Shown here in pieces: positions 56,798 through 64,000 of a DNA stretch of 64,000 bases. The position numbers and the translations under genes are program-made. Positions within the stretch are counted from its first letter, which is position 1; each line of letters opens with the position of its first letter. Source of the DNA: CAXTEJ01 sp964243295 (GTDB taxonomy: Bacteria > Actinomycetota > Actinomycetes > Actinomycetales > Angustibacteraceae). Under the pieces are notes generated by a model, which made no database searches, was not told the DNA's origin, and worked only from the letters and a program-made list of their open reading frames with translations. The stretch lies in the NCBI GenBank assembly GCA_964243295.1, contig CAXTEJ010000009.1:25022-89021 (forward strand), written 5' to 3'.

Positions 56798-59700
56798 GGC
56801 TCGACGACGAGCAGCAGGTCTCCGCCCTCGACCTGGCGCTGCCCCGGGATCGCGAGCCGCCGCACCGTGCCGGCGACCGCGGTGGTGATCGCGGCCTCCA
56901 TCTTCATCGCCTCGATGGTCGCCACGGTGTCACCGGCCGCCACGACCGACCCGACCTGGACGGCGAGGGACACGACCCCGGCGAACGGTGCCGCGACGTG
57001 CCCCGGGCTGGACGGGTCGCTCTTCTCGGAGGCCCGCACGTCGACGTCCGCCGACAGGTCACGGGTCAGCACCGGCCGCAGCTGGCCGTTCAAGGTGCAC
57101 ATGACGGTGCGCAGGCCACGCGCGTCGACGTCGCTGATCGACTGCACACCGACGAGCAGGCGCTTGCCGGGCTCGATCTCGATCTCGACCTCCTGGCCGC
57201 GGGTCAGCCCGTGCAGGAACTGCTCGGTCGGCAGGACGGCGATGTCGCTGTAGGTGTCGATCGAGGTGCGGTACTCCTTGGTCGGCCCGGGGAACAGCAG
57301 CCGGTTGAGCGTCTCGGTCGGTGACGCGGCGAGGCCGGCGACGTCGTCCGGGGTGAGGTCGGCGGTGCGAGCGACGGCGCTGCGGCCCTCCAACGCCTTG
57401 CTGCGGAACGGCTCTGGCCACCCGCCGGGCGGGTCGCCCAGCTCGCCCTGAAGGAAGCCGACGACCGAGTCGGGCACGTCGTAGGCCTGCGGGTTGGCCT
57501 CGAAGTCGGCCGGGTCGGCGCCGCGCCCGACGAGGGCGAGGGCGAGGTCGCCGACGACCTTGCTGCTCGGCGTCACCTTCACCACGTTGCCGAGGATGCG
57601 GTTGGCCGCGGCGTAGGTGTCTTCGATCTGCTCGAACCGTTCGCCGAGGCCCAGCGCGATCGCCTGCTGGCGCAGGTTCGACAGCTGGCCGCCGGGGATC
57701 TCGTGGTCGTAGACGCGCCCGGTCGGGGCGGGCAGCCCCGACTCGAACGGCGCGTAGAGCCGGCGCACGGCCTCCCAGTACGGCTCGAGGTCGCAGACGG
57801 CACGCAGGTGCAGACCTGTTGCGCGAGAAGTGAAGTCGGTCGCCCCGACGAGCGCGGACATCGGGGGCTGGCTGGTGGTGCCGGCCATCGCGGCGCTGGC
57901 GACATCGACGGCGTCGACGCCGGCGTCGATCGCCGCCAGCAGTGTGGCGAGCTGGCCGCCAGCGGTGTCGTGGGTGTGCAGGTGCACCGGCAGGTCGAAC
58001 CGCTCACGCAGGGCGGTGACGAGGGTGCGGGCCGCTGGGACGCGCAGCAGGCCGGCCATGTCCTTGATGGCCAGCACGTGCGCGCCGGCGTCGACGATGC
58101 GCTCGGCCAGCTGCAGGTAGTAGTCGAGGGTGTAGAGCGCCTCGGCCGGGTCGCTGAGGTCGCCGGTGTAGCACAGCGCCACCTCCGCGACCGAGGTGCC
58201 CGTGTCGCGCACTGCCTCGATCGCGGGGCGCATCTGCTCGACGTCGTTGAGCGCGTCGAAGATGCGGAACACGTCGACGCCCGTGGTCGCGGCCTGGTGG
58301 ACGAAGGCGGTCGTCACCTCGGTCGGGTAGGGGGTGTAGCCCACCGTGTTGCGCCCGCGCAGCAGCATCTGCAGGCACAGGTTCGGCATGGCCTCGCGCA
58401 GCGCGGCGAGCCGGTCCCACGGGTTCTCGGCGAGGAACCGCAGCGCCACGTCGTAGGTCGCGCCGCCCCACGCCTCGACGCTCCACAGCTGCGGCGTCAG
58501 GCGGGCGACCGGCCCCGCGGCGGCGAGCAGGTCGCGGGTGCGCACACGGGTGGCGAGCAGCGACTGGTGGGCGTCGCGGAACGTCGTGTCGGTGACCGCC
58601 ACTGCCGCCTGCTCGCGCAGCGCTCGAGCGAACTGCTCCGGACCCATGTCTCGCAACAGGTCACGGCTGCCAGGCGGCGGCGGCACCGACAGGTCGACCG
58701 GCGGCAGCTTGGACGCCGGGTCGGCCAGCCCGCGCGAGGGCCCGTGCGGCTGGTTGACGGTCATGTGCGCGAGGTAGGTCAGCAGCTTGGTGCCGCGGTC
58801 GGCGGGGGTGCGTGCCGTCAGCAGCTGCGGGCGCTCCTCGATGAACGACGTCGACAGCCGGCCCGCCACGAAGTCCGGCTCGTCCAGCAGCGCCTGCAGG
58901 AACGGGATGTTCGTCGCGACCCCGCGGATGCGGAACTCGGCGAGCGCGCGGCGGGACCGACGTACGGCGGTGGCGAAGTCACGACCGCGGCAGCTGAGCT
59001 TGACCAACATCGAGTCGAAGTGGGCGCCGATCTCGGCGCCGACGAACACCGTGCCGCCGTCGAGGCGCACACCTGCGCCGCCGGCGGACCGGTAGGTCGT
59101 GATCGTGCCGGTGTCGGGGCGGAAACCGTTGCTCGGGTCCTCGGTCGTGATGCGGCACTGCAGCGCAGCGCCGTTGACGCGGATCGAGTCCTGGTGAAGG
59201 CCGAGGTCGTCGAGGGTCTCGCCGCTCGCGATGCGCAGCTGCGCCTGCACGAGGTCGACGTCGGTGACCTCCTCGGTGACCGTGTGCTCGACCTGGATGC
59301 GCGGGTTCATCTCGATGAACACGTAGCTGCCGTCGGGGTCGAGCAGGAACTCGACGGTGCCCGCGTTGACGTAGCCGATGTGCCGCGCGAAGGCGACCGC
59401 GTGATCGCACATCGACTGTCGCACAGCGGGATCCAAGTTCGGAGCCGGTGCGATCTCGACGACCTTCTGGTGGCGCCGCTGCACCGAGCAGTCGCGCTCG
59501 TAGAGGTGGACGACGTTGCCGGCGGCGTCGGCGAGCACCTGCACCTCGATGTGCCGCGGTGACACCACGGCCTTCTCCAAGAACACCGTCGCGTCGCCGA
59601 AGGCGCTCTCGGCCTCGCGCATCGCCGCCTCGAGGGACTCGCGCAGCTGCTCAGGCCGCTCGACGCGGCGCATGCCACGACCACCGCCGCCGGCGACGGC

Positions 59701-60174
59701 CTTGACGAAGAGCGGGAAGCCGACCCCGTCAGCGGCCGCGATCAGCTGCTCGACGTCGGTCGACGGCGGGGCGCTGCCCAGCACCGGCAGCCCGGCCTCG
59801 CGGGCGGCGGCGATGGCGCGCGCCTTGTTGCCGGTCAGGTGCAGGACGTCGGCGGGCGGGCCGACGAACGTCAGGCCGGCCTCGGCGCACGCCCGCGCCA
59901 GTGCGGGGTTCTCGCTGAGGAAGCCGTAACCGGGGTAGACGGCGTCGGCGCCGGACAGGCGGGCGACGCGCACCATCTCGGCGGGGTCGAGGTAGGCGCG
60001 CACCGGGTGGCCGGCCTCCCCGATGCGGTAGGCCTCGTCGGCCTTGCTCCGGTGCTCGCTGCGGCGGTCCTCGACGGGGAAGACCGCGACCGTCTGGGCG
60101 CCGAGCTCGGTCGCGGCGCGGAACGCGCGGACGGCGATCTCACCACGGTTGGCGACGAGGACCTTGCGGAACAT
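56794..60174 (-). CDS. pyc: Pyruvate carboxylase
   Basis: Carboxylates pyruvate to oxaloacetate using ATP, bicarbonate and biotin, refilling the TCA cycle. The 1126-residue chain has the biotin carboxylase domain (MFRKVLVANRGEIAVRAFRA; ATP loop KAVAGGGGRGMR; EMNPRIQVEHTVTEEVTDVD), the carboxyltransferase domain (TDTTFRDAHQSLLATRVRTR; HLHTHDTAGG) and the C-terminal biotinyl domain with EAMKMEA (Lys near 1092). The length matches single-chain PYC. ATG 60174 follows GGAGG; the open frame upstream of it lacks family similarity. Confidence 0.97.
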   Translation of the reverse strand: MFRKVLVANRGEIAVRAFRAATELGAQTVAVFPVEDRRSEHRSKADEAYRIGEAGHPVRAYLDPAEMVRVARLSGADAVYPGYGFLSENPALARACAEAGLTFVGPPADVLHLTGNKARAIAAAREAGLPVLGSAPPSTDVEQLIAAADGVGFPLFVKAVAGGGGRGMRRVERPEQLRESLEAAMREAESAFGDATVFLEKAVVSPRHIEVQVLADAAGNVVHLYERDCSVQRRHQKVVEIAPAPNLDPAVRQSMCDHAVAFARHIGYVNAGTVEFLLDPDGSYVFIEMNPRIQVEHTVTEEVTDVDLVQAQLRIASGETLDDLGLHQDSIRVNGAALQCRITTEDPSNGFRPDTGTITTYRSAGGAGVRLDGGTVFVGAEIGAHFDSMLVKLSCRGRDFATAVRRSRRALAEFRIRGVATNIPFLQALLDEPDFVAGRLSTSFIEERPQLLTARTPADRGTKLLTYLAHMTVNQPHGPSRGLADPASKLPPVDLSVPPPPGSRDLLRDMGPEQFARALREQAAVAVTDTTFRDAHQSLLATRVRTRDLLAAAGPVARLTPQLWSVEAWGGATYDVALRFLAENPWDRLAALREAMPNLCLQMLLRGRNTVGYTPYPTEVTTAFVHQAATTGVDVFRIFDALNDVEQMRPAIEAVRDTGTSVAEVALCYTGDLSDPAEALYTLDYYLQLAERIVDAGAHVLAIKDMAGLLRVPAARTLVTALRERFDLPVHLHTHDTAGGQLATLLAAIDAGVDAVDVASAAMAGTTSQPPMSALVGATDFTSRATGLHLRAVCDLEPYWEAVRRLYAPFESGLPAPTGRVYDHEIPGGQLSNLRQQAIALGLGERFEQIEDTYAAANRILGNVVKVTPSSKVVGDLALALVGRGADPADFEANPQAYDVPDSVVGFLQGELGDPPGGWPEPFRSKALEGRSAVARTADLTPDDVAGLAASPTETLNRLLFPGPTKEYRTSIDTYSDIAVLPTEQFLHGLTRGQEVEIEIEPGKRLLVGVQSISDVDARGLRTVMCTLNGQLRPVLTRDLSADVDVRASEKSDPSSPGHVAAPFAGVVSLAVQVGSVVAAGDTVATIEAMKMEAAITTAVAGTVRRLAIPGQRQVEGGDLLLVVEP

Positions 60175-60313
60175 CGGAGACCTCCGGTGCCTGGGCCGGC
60201 GCTCGCGCAGCCGGTCGATGCGGCGAGGATAGCGAGACGTCCGCCCAGCGGGACGCTGGTCTCGGCACGCGGACGGCTTGCCCGCAGCCACGGTGGTCGT
60301 GAGGATCAGGGGC

Positions 60314-60775
60314 ATGGCTCCCACGATCGCGACCACGAGCACCGTCGATCTCGCCGGGCTGCTCGACTTCGTGCGCCCGCGCCACCACATGGTGCTGACG
60401 ACGCGGCGCGCGGACGGCTCGCCGCAGATGTCTCCGGTCAGCGGCGGCGTCGACGAGCAGGGCCGGCTGGTCATCTCCACCTACCCCGAGCGCGCCAAGA
60501 CCACCAACGCGCGCCGTGACCCGCGGGTCAGCGTCATGGTGCTGTCGGACGACTGGAACGGCGCGTGGGTGCAGGTCGACGGCACCTGCGAGGTCATCGA
60601 CCTCCCTGACTCCGTCGAGCCGCTGGTCGACTACTACCGCTCCATCTCCGGCGAGCACCCCGACTGGGACGAGTACCGCGAGGCGATGGTGCGCCAGGGC
60701 AAGTCGCTGCTGCGGGTCACACCCACCCGCTGGGGCCCGGTCGCCACCGGCGGCTTCCCCGCACGCCTCGGCTGA
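60314..60775 (+). CDS. PPOX-class F420-dependent/flavin oxidoreductase
   Basis: A 153-residue split-barrel protein of the pyridoxamine-5-phosphate-oxidase-like fold, in actinobacteria often F420-dependent. It has LLDFVRPRHHMVLTTRRADG, SPQMSPVSGGVDEQGRLVIS, TYPERAKTTNARRDPRVSVM and a C-terminus RVTPTRWGPVATGGFPARLG. The RAKTTNARRDPRV stretch is the cofactor-phosphate-contact region in this group. The substrate is unknown. ATG 60314 is preceded by AGGGG. Divergent from pyc. Confidence 0.85.
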   Translation: MAPTIATTSTVDLAGLLDFVRPRHHMVLTTRRADGSPQMSPVSGGVDEQGRLVISTYPERAKTTNARRDPRVSVMVLSDDWNGAWVQVDGTCEVIDLPDSVEPLVDYYRSISGEHPDWDEYREAMVRQGKSLLRVTPTRWGPVATGGFPARLG

Positions 60776-60821
60776 CCGGTCCCGCCGGAAGGGTCTGTGG
60801 CCCGCGAGCGTTGGCCCGGCC

Positions 60822-61748
60822 ATGAGAGCCATCACCTTCGCGTCCTACGGCGGCCCCGACGTCCTCGAGCTGACCGACGTCCCCGACCCGGTGGTCGGGC
60901 CCGACAGCGTCCTCGTGCGCGTGCGGGCCGCCAGCGTCAACCCCGTCGACTTCAAGGTGCGGGAGGGCTACCTGCAGGGCGCCTTCCCGTCCCGCCTGCC
61001 CATCATCAGCGGGTGGGACGTCGCGGGGGTGGTCGAGGCCGTCGGCCCGGCGGTCACCGAGTGGGCGGTCGGCGACGAGGTCGTCGGCTACGTGCGCAAG
61101 GACTGGATCGAGCTGGGCACGTACGCCGAGCTCGTCGCCGTCGCCCCCCGCCACCTCGCCCGCAAGCCGGCGTCCGCGTCCTTCGCCCAGGCCGCGTCGC
61201 TGCCGCTCGCCGGGCTGACGGCCCTGCAGGCCATCGAGCGCGTGTCGGTCGGGCAGGGTGACGTCGTGCTCGTGCACGCCGCAGCCGGCGGGGTCGGCGT
61301 CTTCGCCGTGCAGCTCGCGGCCGCGCGAGGCGCCCAGGTCATCGGCACCGCGAGCGAGCGCAACCACGAGTTCGTCCGGTCGCTCGGCGCGCAGCCGGTG
61401 GCGTACGGCGAGGGCCTCGTCGAGCGCGTGCGCGCCCTCGCGCCGGGCGGCGTCGACGCCGCGCTGGACTTCATCGGCGGCGACGCCCTCGACGCCAGCG
61501 CCGCGCTGGTGAAGGACCCGTCGCGCATCGTGTCCGTCGTCGACGGTGTACGCGTCAAGGAGCTCGGCGGGCGGTACGTGTTCGTGCGGCCCGACACCGA
61601 GGGCCTGCAGACGCTCAGTGAGATGGTCGACGCCGGCGCTCTCCACATCGAGGTGCACCAGACGTTCCCGCTCGCCGAAGCCGCCGCGGCGCAGCAGCTC
61701 GTCGAGGACGGTCACGTGCGAGGCAAGGTCGCCATCACCGTCCCGTGA
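60822..61748 (+). CDS. NADP-dependent quinone oxidoreductase (MDR family, zinc-free)
   Basis: A 308-residue medium-chain dehydrogenase/reductase. Start MRAITFASYGGPDVLELTDV, then VRVRAASVNPVDFKVREGYL, the GHGVAG-equivalent ISGWDVAGVVEAVG, and the nucleotide loop HAAAGGVGVFAVQLAAARGA at about 148-167. It lacks the Cys ligands of zinc alcohol dehydrogenases, as in QOR-type enzymes. Its TGA stop lies inside the first copy of the intergenic repeat (61744). A decayed MDR fragment occurs near 63.6 kb. Confidence 0.9.
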   Translation: MRAITFASYGGPDVLELTDVPDPVVGPDSVLVRVRAASVNPVDFKVREGYLQGAFPSRLPIISGWDVAGVVEAVGPAVTEWAVGDEVVGYVRKDWIELGTYAELVAVAPRHLARKPASASFAQAASLPLAGLTALQAIERVSVGQGDVVLVHAAAGGVGVFAVQLAAARGAQVIGTASERNHEFVRSLGAQPVAYGEGLVERVRALAPGGVDAALDFIGGDALDASAALVKDPSRIVSVVDGVRVKELGGRYVFVRPDTEGLQTLSEMVDAGALHIEVHQTFPLAEAAAAQQLVEDGHVRGKVAITVP

Positions 61749-62028
61749 TCATGCGATGCCGGCCCGTCGTCGAGGTCCGAGGTCCGGCCGAGAGCCGGCA
61801 CCCTCCGGTCCGCTGCTCGCAAGCTCGCTCGACGCGGACCTCCGGCTACCGGCTCTCGGCCTTGACGCCGCCGTGATCATGCGATCCCGGCCCGCTCACC
61901 GATGCAGCACGCTTCGGCGACAGGTGTCCCCCGGGTCACGACGCCGCCGGGCCGCGATTGCATGATCACGAGAGCTGGGCCGACTGGCGTCCCGCCCGCC
62001 CCTGCGTGATCTTGCGATCCCGGCTCAC
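61744..62028. repeat. Cluster of short intergenic repeats enclosing a long hairpin
   Basis: Copies with core TGATCwTGCGATCCCGG at 61744-61766, 61872-61894, 62005-62028 (direct) and 61948-61970 (inverted, two changes). Between the first two copies is an inverted repeat with 13-base perfect arms GGCCGAGAGCCGG (61786-61798) and CCGGCTCTCGGCC (61849-61861). The same core is tandemly repeated at 17058-17125. The region lies between convergent genes (oxidoreductase and zwf), so it may also work as a terminator. Confidence 0.8.
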
Positions 62029-62094
62029 GCGTGGGCGCGGACCCGCATCGGCAGGCTCGTGCCGCACGGGGCGGGGCCGACGTACGGGGGAGTG

Positions 62095-63543
62095 CTAGGC
62101 GCTGAACGGGTTCGGGTCGCGCCAGGTGCGCTCGAACGGGAGTCGCCACGCGCGGGGGGACACTAGCTGGTGGATGGTGTTGGGGCCCCACGAGCCGGCG
62201 GGGTAGGGGCGCACCGGCGGCGGGTTCTCGATCAGCGGGGTCGAGACCTCCCACAGCCGCTCGATGCCCTCGGCGCTGGTGAACAGCGTGTGGTCGCCGC
62301 GCATCGCGTCGTAGATGAGCCGCTCGTAGGCCTCGAGCACCGAGCCCGACCAGCTGGTCTCGCGCATGGCGAACTGCATGCTGAGCTTGTCGAGCTTCAT
62401 GCCGGGGCCAGGCCGCTTGCCGTAGAACGACAGCGACATCTTCGAGGAGTCGGCGAGGTCGAACGTCAGGTGGTCGGGGCCGTGGGCCCCGAGGCCCGAC
62501 CCGCGCGGGAACATGCTGCGCGGCGGCTCCTTGAACGCGATCGAGATGATGCGGGCGCCTTCGGCCAACCGCTTGCCGGTGCGCAGGTAGAACGGCACAC
62601 CCGCCCAGCGCCAGTTGTCGATGTAGCACTTCAGCGCGACGAAGGTCTCGGTGTCGGACTCGGGCTCGACGCCCACCTCACCCCGGTAGCCCGAGTACTG
62701 GCCGCGGACGACGTCGGCGGGGTCGAGCGGCACCATCGACCGGAAGACCTTGTTCTTCTCCTCGCTGATGGCGCGCGGCTCCAGCGCCGTCGGCGGCTCC
62801 ATCGCCATGAAGGCCAGCACTTGGAACAGGTGGGTCACGACCATGTCGCGGTAGGCGCCCGTCGACTCGTAGAAGGCGGCACGGTTGTTGAGCCCCAACG
62901 TCTCCGGGACGTCGATCTGCACGTGGTCGATGTGGTTGCGGTGCCAGATCGGCTCGAAGAGTCCGTTGGCGAAGCGGAACGCGAGGATGTTCTGCGCCGC
63001 CTCCTTGCCCAGGAAGTGGTCGATGCGGAAGATCTGCTGCTCGTCGAACACCTGGTGCAGGGCCCGGTTCAGCGCGACGGCCGACTCGAGGTCGGTGCCG
63101 AACGGCTTCTCCATGATGATGCGGCTGCGCTCGACCAGCCCTGCCTCATCGAGCAGCGCCACCACGGGCAGGGCCGCCTTGGGCGGCACGCTCAGGTAGT
63201 GCAGCCGGCGCACCTCGCCGTCGACCAGGCCCTCCAGCTCGCGCTCGGCGTCGAGCACGGTCTCGCGCAGGGTGGCCGCGCCGCCGCTGCCGGGCACGTA
63301 GCGCAGCATCGCCGCGAACGCGTCCCACTGCTCCTCCGTGAGCGGACGGCCGCTGAACTCGTGGACCGCGTCGCGGGTGTGCTTGACGAAGGCCTCGGTG
63401 TCGAGGTCCTCCAGCGACGTGCCGACCACCCGCAGGTTGGTGACCATGCCGACCTGGACGAGGTGCAGCAGTCCCGGCAGCAGCTTGCGCCGAGCCAGGT
63501 CACCCATGGCTCCGAACAGGACGACGACGTGAGCGTCAGACAT
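62095..63543 (-). CDS. zwf: Glucose-6-phosphate dehydrogenase
   Basis: Oxidises glucose 6-phosphate to 6-phosphogluconolactone with NADP, entry to the oxidative pentose phosphate pathway. The 482-residue protein has the nucleotide fingerprint LFGAMGDLARRKLLPGL (9-25; GxxGDLA with Met where Ser is usual), the substrate motif EKPFGTDL and the active-site IFRIDHFLGKEAAQN (about 170-184). Length is typical. A single gene, not in the usual tkt-tal-zwf-opcA cluster, so a second zwf may exist elsewhere. ATG 63543. Confidence 0.95.
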   Translation of the reverse strand: MSDAHVVVLFGAMGDLARRKLLPGLLHLVQVGMVTNLRVVGTSLEDLDTEAFVKHTRDAVHEFSGRPLTEEQWDAFAAMLRYVPGSGGAATLRETVLDAERELEGLVDGEVRRLHYLSVPPKAALPVVALLDEAGLVERSRIIMEKPFGTDLESAVALNRALHQVFDEQQIFRIDHFLGKEAAQNILAFRFANGLFEPIWHRNHIDHVQIDVPETLGLNNRAAFYESTGAYRDMVVTHLFQVLAFMAMEPPTALEPRAISEEKNKVFRSMVPLDPADVVRGQYSGYRGEVGVEPESDTETFVALKCYIDNWRWAGVPFYLRTGKRLAEGARIISIAFKEPPRSMFPRGSGLGAHGPDHLTFDLADSSKMSLSFYGKRPGPGMKLDKLSMQFAMRETSWSGSVLEAYERLIYDAMRGDHTLFTSAEGIERLWEVSTPLIENPPPVRPYPAGSWGPNTIHQLVSPRAWRLPFERTWRDPNPFSA

Positions 63544-63589
63544 GCTTGGAGCATAAGGCGACAGATGGGTCTCGCGGGGCCTCAGGCGT

Positions 63590-63688
63590 CGGATCGAGGC
63601 GGACGAGCATCGTCCCGGTGCTGTTCTCGCTCATCAGCCGCGGGAACGCGCGTGGGGTGCGCTCGACGCCCTCCGGTGACGTCCCTCC
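63590..63688 (-). pseudogene. C-terminal remnant of an MDR oxidoreductase
   Basis: The minus-strand frame reads GGTSPEGVERTPRAFPRLMS then ENSTGTMLVRLD, closely like the last helix and strand of NADP-dependent MDR reductases (EGLENAPRAFLGLLRGDNVGKMVVRL). No other part of such a gene is nearby, so this is a gene end left after a rearrangement, upstream of zwf. It now lies in the space between zwf and ssrA. Confidence 0.5.
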
Positions 63689-63826
63689 CGCCAGGCGCCA
63701 CTGCGCTGGGCGAGCCAGCCGTTCGGGTCTTGCCGACTCGGCGGCAGTCGCGGTGCGCTGGTCGGCTGTGGCGGAGGCCAGCGCCGGCGCTGCGGACGGC
63801 GTATGCTCGGGGGCACAACTGAACAG

Positions 63827-64000
63827 GGGGGTGAACGGTTTCGACGTTGGTCGTTTATCCAGGAGAAGCGGGTCGAGGACGCACGGTTGTCTCGTAAACG
63901 CCCCGTGCAAACCAATAGGTGCCGATTCCAAGCGCACCGACTTCGCCCTCGCCGCCTGAGCGAGGACTAGAGGTCCGTCGGCCCGGGAGTGCTCCCGGCC
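63827..64000 (+). ncRNA. ssrA: Transfer-messenger RNA, 5' part (window ends inside it)
   Basis: tmRNA rescues stalled ribosomes with SmpB. The 5' end GGGGGTGAACGGTTTCGAC (from 63827) is the tRNA-like acceptor arm start with the conserved GGTTTCGAC. The tag frame follows: Ala-Asp-Ser-Lys-Arg-Thr-Asp-Phe-Ala-Leu-Ala-Ala then TGA at 63957-63959, resume codon GCC at 63921. With the Ala from the tRNA part the tag becomes AADSKRTDFALAA, ending in the ALAA degron. A TATGCT -10 box lies at 63802-63807. The 3' tRNA-like part is beyond the window. Confidence 0.96.

Noticed and set aside
57703..59562. 619-codon plus-strand frame over pyc
   Set aside because: Antisense shadow; pyc is unmistakable.
1..64000. 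CRISPR arrays or tRNA genes
   Set aside because: No regularly spaced repeat-spacer series and no cloverleaf-forming sequence with the conserved GTTC-A arm was seen, except the tmRNA 5' part.

Overview
This is a very GC-rich chromosome segment from a Gram-positive actinomycete. The evidence is the gene content: WhiB proteins, a PdtaS-type histidine kinase next to whiB, a 180-kDa-class NAD-glutamate dehydrogenase, a DUF2332 and a DUF2505 protein, pyruvate carboxylase, ftsEX followed by an M23 peptidase and smpB, and a tmRNA encoding an actinobacterial-type tag (ADSKRTDFALAA). I cannot name the genus.

Layout. 1-3.1 kb: glycerol operon glpF-glpK-glpD (minus strand, glpD cut by the window edge). 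3.2-17 kb: housekeeping and signalling genes (stress protein, aminopeptidase P, NAD-GDH, PdtaS, WhiB, lipid-kinase-like protein, anti-sigma-type ATPase, acetyltransferase). 17.2-21.5 kb: an orphan FHA-FtsK/SpoIIIE protein of EssC type. 21.6-30.9 kb: a sugar-amine catabolic locus with two FrlB-like SIS deglycases, an FrlD-like kinase, a binding-protein ABC importer without its own ATPase, a HAD phosphatase, a divergent LacI regulator and a DAO-family oxidoreductase. Tandem operators sit in the divergent promoter. It parallels fructoselysine (Amadori compound) loci.

31.2-49.3 kb: a tad/flp pilus locus broken by foreign DNA. Recognisable pieces of cpaF and tadC alternate with three inserts. Insert A (about 31.6-37.1 kb) holds a small peptide gene, an ECF sigma remnant, a DUF6602 nuclease-like gene, a decayed tyrosine integrase and an AAA-ATPase/DUF4435 gene with a small Zn-binding partner. 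Insert B (about 37.26-47.87 kb) is a serine-integrase element with an HTH control region, a replication-initiator-like gene carrying four iteron-like repeats, a WhiB, a cytosolic plus four-TM gene pair resembling RexA/RexB, a MmeI-type restriction-modification enzyme and an unknown winged-helix protein. Insert C (about 47.96-49.19 kb) carries a truncated serine recombinase and a tiny conserved CQLC protein. The pilin-like and TadE/TadG-like genes downstream remain intact, but the motor ATPase and platform genes are destroyed.

50.8-64 kb: core genes prfB, ftsE, ftsX, an M23 peptidase, smpB, pyc with an overlapping acetyltransferase, a PPOX/F420-type protein, a quinone oxidoreductase, zwf and the 5' part of ssrA. 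A family of short repeats (core TGATCwTGCGATCCCGG) recurs in intergenic DNA at 17.06-17.13 kb and 61.74-62.03 kb, the latter bracketing a long hairpin.
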